Source: Setophaga petechia
Taxonomy: Eukaryota > Chordata > Aves > Passeriformes > Parulidae
Length of the DNA: 64,000 nt
Reading direction: 5' to 3'
Assembly (NCBI GenBank): GCA_024362935.1
Contig: JANCRA010000014.1
Coordinates: 8,821,258 to 8,885,257 of the forward strand
Under the pieces are notes generated by a model, which was given only the letters and a program-made list of their open reading frames with translations, was not told the origin of the DNA and did not search any database. The position numbers and the translations under genes are program-made. Of this stretch, positions 42,352-54,606 are shown one piece after another. Position 1 is the first letter of the stretch. The number at the start of each line of letters is the position of its first letter.

Positions 42352-43892
42352 CTCCAGGGAAGGAGTAAGATGTGAGTTGTGGTTTAAAAGGCCTCAAAGT
42401 TGTTCCTACCATAGCTGCTAGCAGCCTGATATTGTCATGTGCACACAGACTTTGTGTGTGTGGCTGAAGTCCCCCTCTGCACCTGAAAACACTTCCATAG
42501 CCCATTGGCTATTCCCACAGATGGGAGGGGGACAAAAGGATAGAATTAATGGAATAGTATCAGTAAAAACCTATCAGGAAAGCACTGGGAATATGGCAAA
42601 GGTAACTGAGCTGCTGTTGTGCTTCACAGGAGCCATGTCATGCAGACACTCATGGCTCTGTGCTTTGTCACAGCAGAAATGCAGCTGCTGTGTTGCAGTC
42701 TGCACCAGCCATACCAGGAGACACTCAGCTTCTCCCACAGGAACTGAAAGCAGGAGTCAGCCCTGGGGTTTGGGAGATTTGTCTCTTAAACCATTTTTAC
42801 CCTAAAAATCAGTGCAGGTAAATCCAGGCACGGTGGCAGCTGATGTTGGATTGACACACAGTGCCAGGGAAAGGCTCTCTGTAGGTCCTGCCACCTGTGG
42901 GACACAGCAGGGTGAGCTGTCCCCTCCAGGGGCCCAGCAGGCTCAGGGTGGTTATGAGGTGAGAGCAGCCAGCTGGGTGTGCTGATTGCTCAGCTCTGTG
43001 GTCTGAGGATGGCATCTGATGCTGCAATGCCCTGAGGGCAGCACTTCCAAACCAGGCTCCACAGGTACCTTGCTGATGAGGAGACTTTTCCTTCCAGCAC
43101 TGTGTTTGGCTTTCCATAGCTGCAGGCTCCCTCAGGCTGGCAGGCAAGAGCTAATCAACATATTACTGTCTGCCACAGATGAGAAAATGTTGACAATCAT
43201 TGTCTGAATTTGAGTTTGTCCATATTGTTTGTTCAGTGTCTGCCATCTGTTGTACAGCAGCAATCTTTTACCCTGTGGAAGACTGTGGCTGTCCCAGGTA
43301 GAAGGAAAGCCTTCAAGTGGTGAGAGGTGGGAAGGAGCTATAACAGAGCAGGGCAGAACAGATACTCTGGCCATGAATGTTTTGTTTGAAGGAAAGGAAA
43401 ATAACGTAAAATTGACATTTCCTTACTTTCTCTTTTTTCTTTACTTGATGTCATGGCTGAGGGCAAAAATGTTTTCAATGTAAAAATATATTGCAGCTCT
43501 CCAGGTGATGCCCTGGTCACAGCCTGAGAAGCAGTGGCATTTTCTGCTTCCCAGAGAAATTCTGTGAGAAGCCTTGCTTGCTTTTCTCCTCTCCCTAATT
43601 CTCCCCTAGGGCTCTGTCTGGCTGCTTCCCTGTCACAGTCCTGAAGGAAGTCAGGGTGAAAGCCTCTCACCATTCACAGGAAGGTAGTGCTATATTTCTG
43701 AAAACACAATGAAATAAGGCATGTCAGAGGTCCTTGCTGGCTTCTGCAAACACAGAACCTCTCCCCTGAGCATTTCCACCTTGATGGAAGCCTGTGGTGA
43801 TATTCAGGACTTTACATTCCCAGACACTGGCAGCAGTTTCATACAGTAGCTAAAGCAGGAAAGCCCTTAGCAATGGCACTGTCCTCTGGGCT

Positions 43893-44200
43893 CTAGGAGC
43901 ACTCCTCACTGGAATGGAGGCCCAGGAGCTCCTCAGCCAAGCTGATGAGACCATTCTCCTCCAGGGCTGTGATCAGCCGTGCTATGGTGGCCCTCTTGCC
44001 CTCGGACTGGATGAACCTGAGCAGCATCTGGTAGGCCTGTTCGTAGAGTCCCTCCCGCTCGTACTCCAGCGCCACGGTGTCGATGGCAGGGTCGCGCAGG
44101 GCCCGGCAGGACCTCTGCAGAGAGCGACCCACTTGCTTCCACTTCTTGGACACGGACTTGGCAAACTTCTGGTGGTCGTCTGGTGTGATTGTTCTGTTGT
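43893..44200 (-). CDS. TRADD: TRADD terminal coding exon, death domain
   Basis: It covers residues 205-306, the whole death domain, ending HSSEECS and TAG at 43895-43893. The acceptor is cccctttcag. Confidence 0.96.
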
Positions 44201-47200
44201 CTGAAAGGGGCAGAGGCCAGGTAAGACACAGAAGGTTCATGGCTGATGGGATGCAGCTGGGGCCAGTGCAAGGTTTGGTCAGTACTCTGTGGAGCAGCGA
44301 GTCTGAGCTCCTGCCTTGCCCAGCTGTTCCCTTACAGAAATCTCCCACAACAACAAAGCATCTGGGCTTGTCCCTACCCTGCAAGCTTGGCAAGGCCTAT
44401 TCTCTTTCTTTCTCTCTCAAAACTGTCCTGTGGTTTGCCAGAGCTCTTTTTTTTTTTTTGATGGGCACCCTCTTCATTTGTTTTAGCCTTTCAAAGGCAA
44501 CTTGGTAAGGCCTTTCTGACAAAGTCCCTGTTCCCTATCTAAACATCCTCAAAACTCTGAAATGCTGACAGTAGCTCCCTCCTCAGCTTTCAGCACTGGA
44601 GACTATACACAGCTTAAACAAACTCAGAAATGATCTAGCTTATCTCAAGCTGATATTGCTACTGAGACTCTCTGAAAGCTCCCTGTAGGGACAGACCCCA
44701 AAGCCAGCTGGTGAGCTGAGGATGCCTGGACAAATCAGTCCTGTCTGAAAGCAGGGCTGAGGGTGTCCATGGCAACTTCCCCAATCTGATCCAACCTACA
44801 CTATTAACTCACCTCAACCAAGTGACATGGAAGAAGAGAAAAATACTCTCTATTCTTCCTTTCACTATTAATTTTTAAATGTGAGGAACTGGAAGGGACA
44901 TAGACTCTGAAACATGTGGTTCTGTGCCACCCCAGAAAAGAAAACAGGTTGATGCCTGATCTGAAGCATCATGGCAATATCTTAGGACTACTGGAATTCC
45001 TTTCTTATGGGATGCTGGAAGTCCTTGGTTTATTTGAGATACACCCCAATATGTAGTGATGATAGTTCTCCCTCCTGGGCTGTGAGGCAGACCAAGGGCT
45101 CTGTTGGTCAGCTCTAGCTACTCACCAAACTGTTGTCCCTGAAAGATGAAGGTGAGCTGTGGGGGAAGGGAGCTGCCTTGAGGGGGATAAGGCTGAGATG
45201 GGGACTTCAGAGATGAGCAGTCTTTTCCAGCCACATTGTTGTTGGTGCTCTGGTGAAGCATCAGGCTCTTGAGGCATTCCTCCAGCTCTGTGATCTCCTC
45301 GTCTGGCAGGCGGTCAGGCTGTAACACAAACAGCATCAGTGACCCTGCCAGGGCCACCAGCTGCAAAGCTGAGCTTGCTGAGGTCAAGAGAGAAGCAATG
45401 AGATAGAGCATGAGCTGTCAGCCAGCCCAATGAGGTGGTCTAGTGGAGCTCTGGCTGTAACAGGATGGCTGTAAGGGGATTTGAATCATATGAAATATGA
45501 CGTTTGAATCTCTACCCCCTGGGTTTCTCACCTGTACCAGTGAGTGCTTACAAGTTGCACAAAATTGCTACTAGCACTTGTTAGTTTCCAGCAGCCCTCT
45601 GCAAGAACTAGGGTGCACTGCAGGCAGCAAGGCTTCTCCCAACTCCCTATGAGGGTGAGACCCACAAGACAGGGTGATCTGATCCAACAGCTCATGGCCA
45701 CCCAAGCAGGCAGCTCCTGTTACCCACCTTCTCTCTCTCTCTGCCCCTCTGCTCCCTAAGGTTTGTTGTTCCTGGCTCCTCACCAAGCCAGTTTTTTTCA
45801 CTGGCCAAGAGAAAATGAGTCTGACCTCCAAAAAGCAGGTAATGAGAAAAGGAGTAAAGAAGGCAAAGCACATGGGAAGAGTCAAACCTGGCAGTGCTGT
45901 GCCTCAATCAGAGGTAAACACTGTTTAGCTCACTTACAGCAGGTACCCAGCACTGCTCTCAGCTGCTGAAGGCTGTGTCCCATCTTTCTGCCTGTTGCAC
46001 TGTTAGGCAGGGTCAGATTGAGTCACTTTTGGGGAACTGAGAATAAGCTCATTTCTTTTGTCCCATCAGCTAGTTCAGCACAGGGAGGAAGCAGCAAGGC
46101 ACAGTTCACAGGGTATGGGATATCACATGTTGTTTGGTTTGGAGATGAAAGGTTTGGGTTTATTCTTTGTGCTTACAGAAAAGCAACCTGGAAAAACATG
46201 CTCTTGTGCCTTAAACTCCTGATTGATAGTGAGTGCCTGTTTCTCAGGACCATTTAGAGGAACCAGAGCTAAAGTTCCAGATGGAAAAGAGAGGAGGGGA
46301 GCAAGTTGGTGAGTTTAATCATGTCAAGTGCCTTGTAGTGAGATGACAAGATCTCACTGTTCTTGCAAGCAGGATTAGAGTGCCAGTGCCAAAGTGTGCA
46401 ATGAGCCAGATGCCAGATGAGACTTTGCCTTCAAAGGGCAGCCTGCTCCTGCTGGCAGCAGATGCTGTGTGTCTCCACTCTGACACAAGTTTTTGGTGTG
46501 ATGTGCAGTGTTTGTACTCACTTCCACTGCTCATTTCCAGGTGCAGTTACCTTTGCCACTCTGGGAGGAGGTGGTGTGTGTGCAGAGCAGTGATGGCTCC
46601 AGCCAGGGCTGCTCCTCTCTGCCTGCCTCACAGCTGTACTGAGGCACACTTGTGCTGTCAGCTGCACTGTCTAGAACTCCTTGTCTTGGTGGGGTTAACA
46701 GCCACACTAGCTGTTATACACAGAAGGCACAGAGAGTTAGCAGGATCTTTGCAGGCTGCTTTAGGTAACTCTATTGCCCTTCCAGAAAAGTGCACAGCTC
46801 TTTTCTGAGCAAGGGCAGAGCTATTTCTCCACATTAAAGAGCTGAAGGACTGAGAAGTTTGTTAACCTGACATGCTGCATCAGAAGCAGATTTGCACCTA
46901 CCTCTGCAAGCCCAGTGCCACCCCCCTCATTGCTGTCCATCCTCCCTCCCTCTCCCACTCACCTTTTCTCTGTAGATGCACTCCAGGCAGCGATCCTCAT
47001 CCTTCAGCATCTCGTCAAGGTGCTCACTGCCAGCCTTCAGCTCCACTTCCAGAGGCACCATGGTTGTGGCCAAGGAGAGCTGGAGGTGGTTCTGGAGGGA
47101 TTTCTGGAGCGCTCCTTCGCGGTAGCTGCGCAGGAAGCGGCGGCAGTTCTCCTGCCTGCAGAACCTCAGCTGCACGATCAGGTGGGGGTGGCTGCAGTGC

Positions 47201-50200
47201 ACCTTGAGCATGTCCACACCATTCACATTGCCAGTGGAGTCTGGCAGGGACAAGGGAGCACAGTCACAGTCCAGCCATGAGCCAGCCCACCCACACCCAT
47301 CAGTTGTGTTGTCATTCAGGATTTACCTCAGAAACCTGGTTCCTCCCATGATAATCCCCTGCAAGGTGTGTCAGTCACCTCTCCCTTCCCCTCCCTTGCC
47401 TCCTGCTGAGCACTGTCTGTCAATCCTGGCATTCCAGAAGGGCATCGAGTGGTTAGGCAGATTCAAAAGATGCCCCCTACCCCTGGGGGGACATTGGGCC
47501 ATCCAGGTGTCATTTGTCCCTTGAGACCTCCCCTCCAGTAACTCTTTGGCAGATGTCTGTTAGAGACAGTATTAAAAGCAGCTAAAAGCAGAGAGGCAAT
47601 GTCCGAGCTGTCGAGATGATTGTGGCTGGTGGTCCCCGAGTTCCTTCCCTCCCCCTCTCCCCCAGGTAAAATGGCAAGCAAAGCATATGGTTTGAGAGTT
47701 CTGTTGGAGCTGTTACTGGATTCAGGCATGTAGGCCAGAATAAAGCTCTGGATCAAACCCCTCCATCAGAACCGACTTCTTTCCTTCACCTCACCCTAAA
47801 GCCTCTCCACCAAAGGTAAACCTCAGCTCCTGCATGTCTGGACTTGTCCCAAGCACCCAGCTGCAGCATCCAGCTAGCCAAAGGTGTCTCTGAGGTGAAA
47901 ACACCACAGCTGCCACTTTTTGGTCAAGCAGCAAGGGCCAGACAAGCTCAGGGACATCCCGTCCAGCTATATTGGTAATTAGTCCAATACCCATCCACAA
48001 CAAGCCTGCAATGGAGGAGCTTTTGAATTCTCTTTGTGATAAAGTCCTCTGGGATGGAAAAGTGTGTTAAACCAGGAGGGAAGAATTAAGTTCATGCTGT
48101 CCTGCTACTACTGATCTCCATGAAGTATGGTGTCCAACTGAAGAGGTGTGGAACTACATCCCAGGTAATTGTATCAACACTGCTTATTAGGGCAAGTTTT
48201 AAATTTGAGGTTCCATTTCCAGGGCAGTGGTGGTTATGATAAACTGGTAGAACAGCAAAGTTTCGTAGATGAAAGCTCAGTTCACCTCAGTGCTCAGTCA
48301 GCCTTCAGTCCTTGTGACTGGAGTTTTATGCAGTGATGGAGGTCCTGGAAAGAAGCCCAGTGTTTCCTCTCCACCTGTGCCTAGAGGTAATTTTTGTCTC
48401 TCTGAGCCTTTAACACATCTCACAAACAGCAAATGACAGATCCAGCCACAGGGATTAAGCTGCTTGAGATTGGGGCTTGACTTCATTCTTCCTTCTCCCA
48501 GCAGAATTTAATTTTTATTAGTTGTGCTCATTATCCTTATCTTCACAGGGTTTTATATGCTGACGATGAGTTCTAAGTATGTGTTTTTCTCTTTTTTGCA
48601 GCAGAGGCCTATGTGAGGCTGCTGTACTGCTTCCAGACCTGACTGACCTTGTGGGCTGCCACTGAGGGCTGTATGAGGCACCAGCTCACACACCAGGACA
48701 ACCTTAAGGCAAGGCAGAGTTGTGTGCTCCACATTAAGCAGTGACCTTGCATTTGAAAGTACAGTATCTAACAGTGCCTTTACATGTTTACTAAGTCCTG
48801 TTTGCATCTGCTCTGGTTTGGACCACATGTGTAACTGACCCATGGGTTTAGGCACCTAGAAAAGATACTTTAATTCACTGTGGATGATTTTTTATTGCTT
48901 CTTTCATGCTTTGCTTTTTATGAGGGCTTATTAAACAAAATTTCCATAATAGGTCAGGAGGGCTGTGGAGGGAAAGCTGCACAGACATGGAAACCTTTAT
49001 GAAGAGTATACAAGACAGCTGTAAATCTGCCTCAAAAGATGGGACTTTGCAGGCATTTCTGCATGAAACCTCAGACAGCTTAAGACTTTATGTCATTGTC
49101 AGGTCTGAGTAAGCATGGTAGGACTTCAGTTTTGTGAGCTATCCTTTAAATGTAGATTCACATTCCAGTGCCACAAAGCAGCCATAAATCAAGCCTAACT
49201 GGACAATTGTGTTAGGCTGCTTGGTTCCTGTTTCCTGTATTTGAGCTGCAGAATGAGCAGGCCTGTATTGCCATGATTTCCAGAAGAAACTGCAGAATAG
49301 TTAGACAAGCCCAATTAAACAATAGAGTCTCATCTGTGTGACAGGTAAAGAACACCATGAGAGCCTTTCTGGGTAAGTGTGCTAAACTCTTCAAATTACT
49401 ATTATTCTGCAGTGTGCTTGGTGCAAGGATGGATAGAGAACTATAGTTTTATAGCTATTTGCATCTCGAGTAATTTTTTGATGTAAATAGGATTACATAC
49501 ACCTCAAGCTAATGTGTGTCTGTTTATATCAGAATTTGAATTTTATCAGAATTTAAATAGAAATGAATTTATACTGGCTATTACTTGATTTAAAAACCAG
49601 CTTCTCAAAGCAGGAATCATGTTTCTGTGGTGGTGTAAAGACAGCAATTAAATCTTCTTTCACAGGAATTGCAATCTTTTCCTCTCTTACATAAATGGGT
49701 TTAAACAAACATTCATAAAGTTGGATAATTCATAGGATGGTTCAAGTTGGAAGGAAGCCCAGGCAGTGTCTAGCCCAATCTCCTGTGTAAAGCAGGATCA
49801 GCTCTGAGGTCAGAACCAGTTGCTCAGGGCTTTATCCAGTCCCATTTGAAAGCCCTTGAGGATGGAGAGTACAGTCACTCTGGGTAACTGCCTGGCTGTC
49901 TTAATGGGGAAAACATTTGTGCTTTTATCTGGTGTCTACCTCTCATTTCAATTTGTGCCTCTCGCCTCTCATTCTCCATGCACTGAACAGTGTGGCTCCA
50001 TCTCTCCCTCCCACAGTTATCAGCAGGCTATTGGTAGCTCCCCTGAAACCTTCTCTTCCCCAGGCTCAACAGGTCCAACTCCCTCAGCCTCTCCTCACAG
50101 GAAAAGTGCTCCAGCCCCCAACCATCTTGGTGAACCTCTGCTGAGCTTCGTCCACTTTATTGCCTTTCCTAAACAGAGTGAGCATGAGCTTTCATTACCC

Positions 50201-50402
50201 ATGAGGGTGGGATTAAAGAAAGGCCTGGCACTGCACACCAAGATACCAGAGGATGGGTACCTGCTAATGCCAGCTTCAGGGCCTTGAACACACAAGGCTT
50301 CTTCTGGGAGCTCTCGTAGAGGGACGGCAGAGCGATGGTCTTGCAGGTGGACTGAAGGAAGAGGTAAGCGCTGCCAGTCCAAGGAGGGGAGCTGCCTGCC
50401 AT
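43893..50402 (-). CDS. TRADD: TRADD, TNFRSF1A-associated death domain adaptor, complete CDS
   Basis: The exons are 50402-50261, 47240-46963, 45318-45126 and 44200-43893. Together they give 921 nt, or 306 codons plus TAG, close to human (312). The cytosolic adaptor is recruited to TNFR1 and engages RIPK1, TRAF2 and FADD to drive NF-kB or death signalling. Residues 1 to about 160 form the TRAF2-binding N-terminal domain ([27 protein letters not shown]). A Pro/Ser linker covers about 165-200. The C-terminal death domain (about 210-300) shows [47 protein letters not shown] and [15 protein letters not shown] chose the Met at 50402 because it begins the conserved MAGSS and an acceptor (tttgtag) lies ten bases upstream. 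TRADD faces away from the FBXL8 remnant across a CpG island. Confidence 0.96.
45126..45318 (-). CDS. TRADD: TRADD coding exon 3
   Basis: It covers residues 141-204: an acidic helix ([19 protein letters not shown]) and then a Ser/Pro-rich linker ending [10 protein letters not shown]. The acceptor is gtgttacag and the donor is GTGAGT. Confidence 0.94.
46963..47240 (-). CDS. TRADD: TRADD coding exon 2
   Basis: It covers residues 48-140 and includes [17 protein letters not shown] and [13 protein letters not shown]. The acceptor is ccctgccag and the donor is GTGAGT. Confidence 0.95.
47539..47622 (+). repeat. 84-bp repeated element, copy A
   Basis: This stretch is 95% identical (80 of 84) to 53292-53375 in the same orientation. 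The differences are at 47557, 47595, 47599 and 47616. It is not CR1 and I cannot assign it to a family. It lies in a TRADD intron. Confidence 0.9.
49725..50165 (-). mobile_element. CR1 LINE fragment, antisense to the plus strand
   Basis: The plus strand reads as CR1 reverse complement: ggttcaagttggaaggaagc, cagttgctcagggctttatc, cttctcttccccaggctcaa, ctccctcagcctctcctcac and ccatcttggtgaacctctgc. It is old and diverged. It ends about 95 bp from TRADD coding exon 1. Confidence 0.9.
50261..50402 (-). CDS. TRADD: TRADD coding exon 1
   Basis: It is 47 codons plus one base, from [17 protein letters not shown] to LKLALA. The exon starts at 50412 after ttttgtag, leaving 10 nt of leader. The donor is GTACCC. 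Confidence 0.94.
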
Positions 50403-50884
50403 CTTCAGCACCCTACAAAATCACACAGACAAGCTCAGAGACCATAAGGGAAATGCCTGATGCCAGGGGAGTGCTACAGCACAAGCACAACAGACTTATG
50501 GGGATTTACTCTTATTTCTTAGAGCAGTGCTGATGTTGCTAAAGCAAGCGTAGCCTTTGAGGGGTTTACCGTTACTCTGTAAAGCACAGCACAGTGGGAC
50601 ACCATATCCCAAAGGCAGAAGCTCACAAAGCTTTGCTTTCATTTTCCACTGGAGTCCATTCATTTTATAGTCCAGACATACTCTGAAGCAGAGTTTCAGT
50701 CCCTGTGCCCCTGACTAGCCAAAATGTGAAATGGTTGCAGTGCTCCAGGGACCACCCAGCAGTCCTGGCTCTGGCATGCTCCCATGGACTGAAGCCCCAT
50801 TGCAACCAGAGATGTTCTCCTTAAGGTCCTGGTTCTCTGCTTGTTCACAGGGCCCAGAGCTCTTGTTACAGGACACTCTACACA

Positions 50885-51145
50885 GGCAGGACAAGGGAAA
50901 TCGTTTTAAACTAAAAGAGGGTAGATTTATATTAGATATCTAATCTAAAGGAAGAAATCTTTTACAGTGAGGGTGGTGAGGCACTGACTCAGAGAGGTGG
51001 TGGATGCCCTGTCTCTGAAAATATTCAAGGCCAGGTTGGACTGGGCTTGGTTTGAGTTGAAGATTTCCCAGTCACCACAGAGGAGCTGAACTAGATGGCC
51101 TTGGAAAAGTGCCTTCCCACCCAAAACACCTGGTGATTCTGTGAC
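50885..51145 (+). mobile_element. CR1 LINE 3'-end fragment
   Basis: This is CR1 in sense orientation: aaactaaaagagggtagatt, gtgagggtggtgaggcactg, tattcaaggccaggttggac and a terminal ggtgattctgtga. It lies in the TRADD 5' UTR intron. Confidence 0.92.
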
Positions 51146-51229
51146 CCAGGGCTCCCCCTCTGCTTTGTCTATGCCCTTTGTTCTTGTGCCTCTGCAGTGT
51201 TCCCCAGCGGGTGAATCCTCCCGTCCAGT

Positions 51230-51920
51230 GAGCACTGCCCCATCCCAGTCCCCGCTCCGCGGTCAAACCGCTGTGGGTGCTTCCAAAACCCAGCCCCGGA
51301 CGGCAAGCCACGTTTGCGATCACGGCTATTGCCTTTTCGCTGACTCCTGCAGGCGTCAGACCACGGCTGCGGCTCAATTCCCGTCCCAGCCTGGCTGGGA
51401 GGGGGCTGTCCCCGAGGGAAAAGCGCCGGAGTAGCCGCCGGCCCCGTCCCGCCGCGCTCTGCCGCCCTCAGGGCCGGCGGCTGCCCCCGCTGCCCGGCTG
51501 TCCGCTCGGTGCCCGGCTGTCCCCCCAGCCCGGCACCGCGGGTCCGGAGCGCGGCCCCTCCAGCCCGGCCCCTCCAGCTGTCCCGGTGGGACGGGACGGC
51601 CCAGCCCCGGCCCCCTGCCCGCGGCAGCCCCGGCCCGGCGGCCCCGGGCGGCGTTACCTCCTCAGCGCCGGCCTCGGCCCCGACACTTCCGCCGGGGCGC
51701 GGCGCCGCTCGGCACCCGCTGCGGGCGGGGAAACGGGAAGGCGAAAGTAATCCCAAGAGCCCCGGCACTTCCCTGTAATGCCTGCTGTGTGTCCCGGGGC
51801 CCGCGGGGCAGGGGCTGCTGCGGGGAGTCCGGGCCGGGGCTGGCCGACACCCTGGCGCTTCCAGGTGTCCCCGCCGCAGGGCCGCCCACCCAGCTCGGTG
51901 CCTTGGTGTCTCGTGTAGGT
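51230..51920. promoter_or_regulatory. CpG island, TRADD and ancestral FBXL8 bidirectional promoter
   Basis: A strongly GC- and CpG-rich block holds the TRADD 5' exon on the minus strand and a good plus-strand donor (GTGTAG|gtgagg) at 51919. In mammals TRADD and FBXL8 are head to head, and this layout fits the same shared promoter. GGAAACGGGAAGGCGAAAGT at 51729-51748 resembles a relaxed IRF/ISRE array upstream of TRADD. Confidence 0.7.
51658..51730 (-). other. TRADD: Predicted TRADD non-coding exon 1
   Basis: A minus-strand donor (GAG then GTAACG) lies at 51657, pairing in orientation with the acceptor at 50413. The exon lies in a CpG island; its 5' end is estimated. An ETS-type GGAAGT (plus cacttccg at 51684-51691) falls within or next to it. 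Confidence 0.5.
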
Positions 51921-54606
51921 GAGGATCTGTCAGAAATACTCCGTTCAGGTGGTTCCAGAGCTGCCCGAGAGCTGGGATGGATGTGTCACTCTGGACCATT
52001 CGGGATGGAGGCGAGGGCGGTGGGTTGAAGCCCCTGCGTGGCTTGTGGCGGACACAGACAAGGCTGGTGGGTCCTGGCTGGCGCTTGTCAACTTTTCCCT
52101 GTAGTGCGGCTGATGAGAGTTTGGATAGGTAGAGAGAATGAAACAGCATTTCCCAAGTCCATGAGAGGTTCTGTCAAATCAAAGCACGATTTGGGTCTCC
52201 ATTGCTCACCCTCAGGTAGCAGACCCCTGCCCAGGCTGCATCTGCCCTGCACAGGTGCCCTGTGAGCTGAAGGATAACAGCAGCTCCCTTGTTTGTCCCC
52301 AGCTGGTGAAAAGCTGGCATGGGCCTGGGGCCAGATTTTGGGCTCACATGCAAACTGCAGCCACTCTGGCTTGGCAGTGGTTTATGCAAACTGGGGGACT
52401 GAACTGCAAAAAAAAGCAGGAAGCATTTTAAAGCACTAAGACTACCTATATATCTGATGCTATTTTACAACAACAGTATTTTAACAATATAAACCTAATT
52501 TGTTTGCTAAAGGAAAGACGTGATTCAAATGGATCTGCAAAGGGGTTAATCTGGGCTGGATCTCCTGTGTGCTCTGGATCACAGGGTCAGACCTAGGGCG
52601 GCAGGCAGTGCCCACAGACCCCTTCAAGGTTAGCAGCCTTGGTGGTGCCAATGCTTCTGGAAACAAAGCATTTACTTGCTAACTGTTTAAGCACGTGAGT
52701 TCATACATTTAAGGTCTGTCTGATGGTGCTAAGTAAACATGGACATCCCAACATTTCACTACAAAAGCTATACCTGAAGCAGTGCTGGCTTCCAGAACCA
52801 GATGGGAACCACAGCATGATTGCTCTAGGGAGCACCAACCACCCATGTCCTGGAAATGTTTTGTCCTTGAAGCCAGTTCACCTGCTGTATATTGTGGGGG
52901 TAAAAAAAGAATGAGCCCCAAGTTTCTCCTCTGCTGACCCTTGCTGAGTTTGTGCCTTCTGGGAGCATCTCATGGGGCAAAATCAAAGTGCTTGGTGAGC
53001 ACTTGGAGTTTCATCTTGATGCTTCCCGCTTGGGAAGTAAAGATGGCAGTGAGGGGAGAGGCTGTGGCTCAGTGGGGCTCAGCTGGCACAGGATTGGGGT
53101 GTCAGGGTTCAGTGGCAGTCCCTGGGGGGCTGGGGCTGGGATAGGACAGGCTGCCCTGGGCTGGCAGCAGTCAGAAGGCTAAAAGCACACTCTTACTGTC
53201 TGTGGGATTCACAATCCTGCTTAATGGCTCCAAAGGCTTTAAGGAAATCATAAAACAAAAGGAACTGAACACATGGGATCTCATTTTGCCTTAACTCTTT
53301 GGCAGATGTGTGTTAGAGACAGTATTAAAAGCAGCTAAAAGCAGAGATGCAGTGTCCGAGCTGTCGAGGTGATTGCCAGAGAAGATGGCAGAAGATGCTG
53401 AGTTGCCAGGAAGGAAGCAGGATGGTGTCACTGGGCTGCTGCAGCCTGCTGGGTGGGAAGGGGGTTGTCACTGATATGATGGCAGATAAGATAGCAGAGC
53501 TGCTGTGCTGCTGCCACCTCACACTCCCAGTAAGGAGTCATGCTTCAAAGCAGCACATTTTAGAAAAACATGCAGTCGTGTTCCCCTCTGCTTTACATTT
53601 ACTGCATTGCTGCTCTGTTCCTGCTTCCTGGTTTTCAACTCCATCCCTTCTTTGAGGCTCTCTTGGTGCACAGGTTTTCATTTCAATGGAACCTGCCCTG
53701 CTGAGGGAATGCTGTGACTCTGGCTTCCTCAGCCCCAGAGAGGGCGTGCCATGAAATTCAGAGTGAGATTGTGAGACTTGGCACACACTTCAGTGCTGGC
53801 CTGGGAACGGGAATGTTTGCTTTTAAAAATCTCTTTCTTGGTTATGAGAGGGCTGAAAAAACAGGTCATGGTGGTAGTTTAGTTTGTGCAGAAATCTGGA
53901 AGAGAAGTGCAACACATTTTGGAAGAAGGCAAATGGAAAAGTTAAGTAATGATGCTCTAAACCTTCTTCCCAGGCACTTAATTTTCTGCATTATGGTTCA
54001 CAGGAAAGGTTGATTAAAATATACTTTTCCCTTATTGTGTCAGACATTCTAAGTGCAGTTTCTGCAAACTGGAGTCAGAATCAAAAAGGTTTTTTTCCAA
54101 ACTGCAACATCTCATCACAGGCAAGGACCTGTTGGTTTCTACTCTAGGCCTTCTGTTGCACTATCAGTAAAAAATAGATATGTGAGGCTGTTTTCTGTGC
54201 AGAGCTTCTGCTTGCAAAGAGCTTTTTTTCCCCTCACAGTTTGAGAAATCTGTCTCAGCTTTTTGAATACCAGTGCAGCAGTACCAGAAAATTCCCTTGC
54301 ATTTTTATTACTCAGAGTAGCAAAACCTCACTGTAGGAAAAAAACCCATTTTTCCCAAAAAAGCTTTGATCTGACATTTTTAACTCTTGAAAAGTATCAG
54401 TCAGCTTATTAGGATTGATTGAAAAAAACCTATGAAACCGCTGACCAAGAGATTTTCATAATTTTTTAAGTTCAAATTCAAAATATGGTGAAATTTCAAG
54501 TTTGATATTTTTTAACCTCCTCTGTAGTCCAGTTTGGTTTGTTAGTTAAATCCTAATGTGTGTCTCTGTCCCTTTTTTGATGTTCTTGTTTTATTTTTCT
54601 CAACAG
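51919..54606 (+). other. Presumed FBXL8 5' intron / intergenic
   Basis: It runs from the plus-strand donor at 51919 to the acceptor at 54604-54606. It contains 84-bp element copy B. No ORF here resembles a conserved protein. Confidence 0.5.
53292..53375 (+). repeat. 84-bp repeated element, copy B
   Basis: This is the second copy of the element at 47539-47622, located between the TRADD CpG island and the FBXL8 remnant. The shared core runs from taactctttggcagatgt to gtccgagctgtcgag. Confidence 0.9.

Larger units (their letters stand above)
38862..43892. other. Region between the B3GNT9 CpG island and TRADD
   Basis: Apart from the candidate blocks above and the hairpin cluster at 41446-41635, I see only unremarkable sequence. 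The TRADD 3' UTR must occupy the part just below 43893, but I could not find a convincing minus-strand AATAAA close by. Confidence 0.5.
44201..50260 (-). other. TRADD: TRADD introns
   Basis: Three introns of 0.9, 1.6 and 3.0 kb separate the coding exons. The 3.0-kb intron holds one copy of the 84-bp repeat (47539-47622) and a CR1 fragment (about 49725-50165). A poly-T run lies near 44448-44459. I see no other gene. Confidence 0.65.

Noticed and set aside
51169..52149. Minus-strand ORF of 326 codons
   Set aside because: It spans the TRADD CpG island, where stop codons are rare because of GC content. It overlaps the predicted TRADD leader exon and has low-complexity Pro/Arg/Gly composition.
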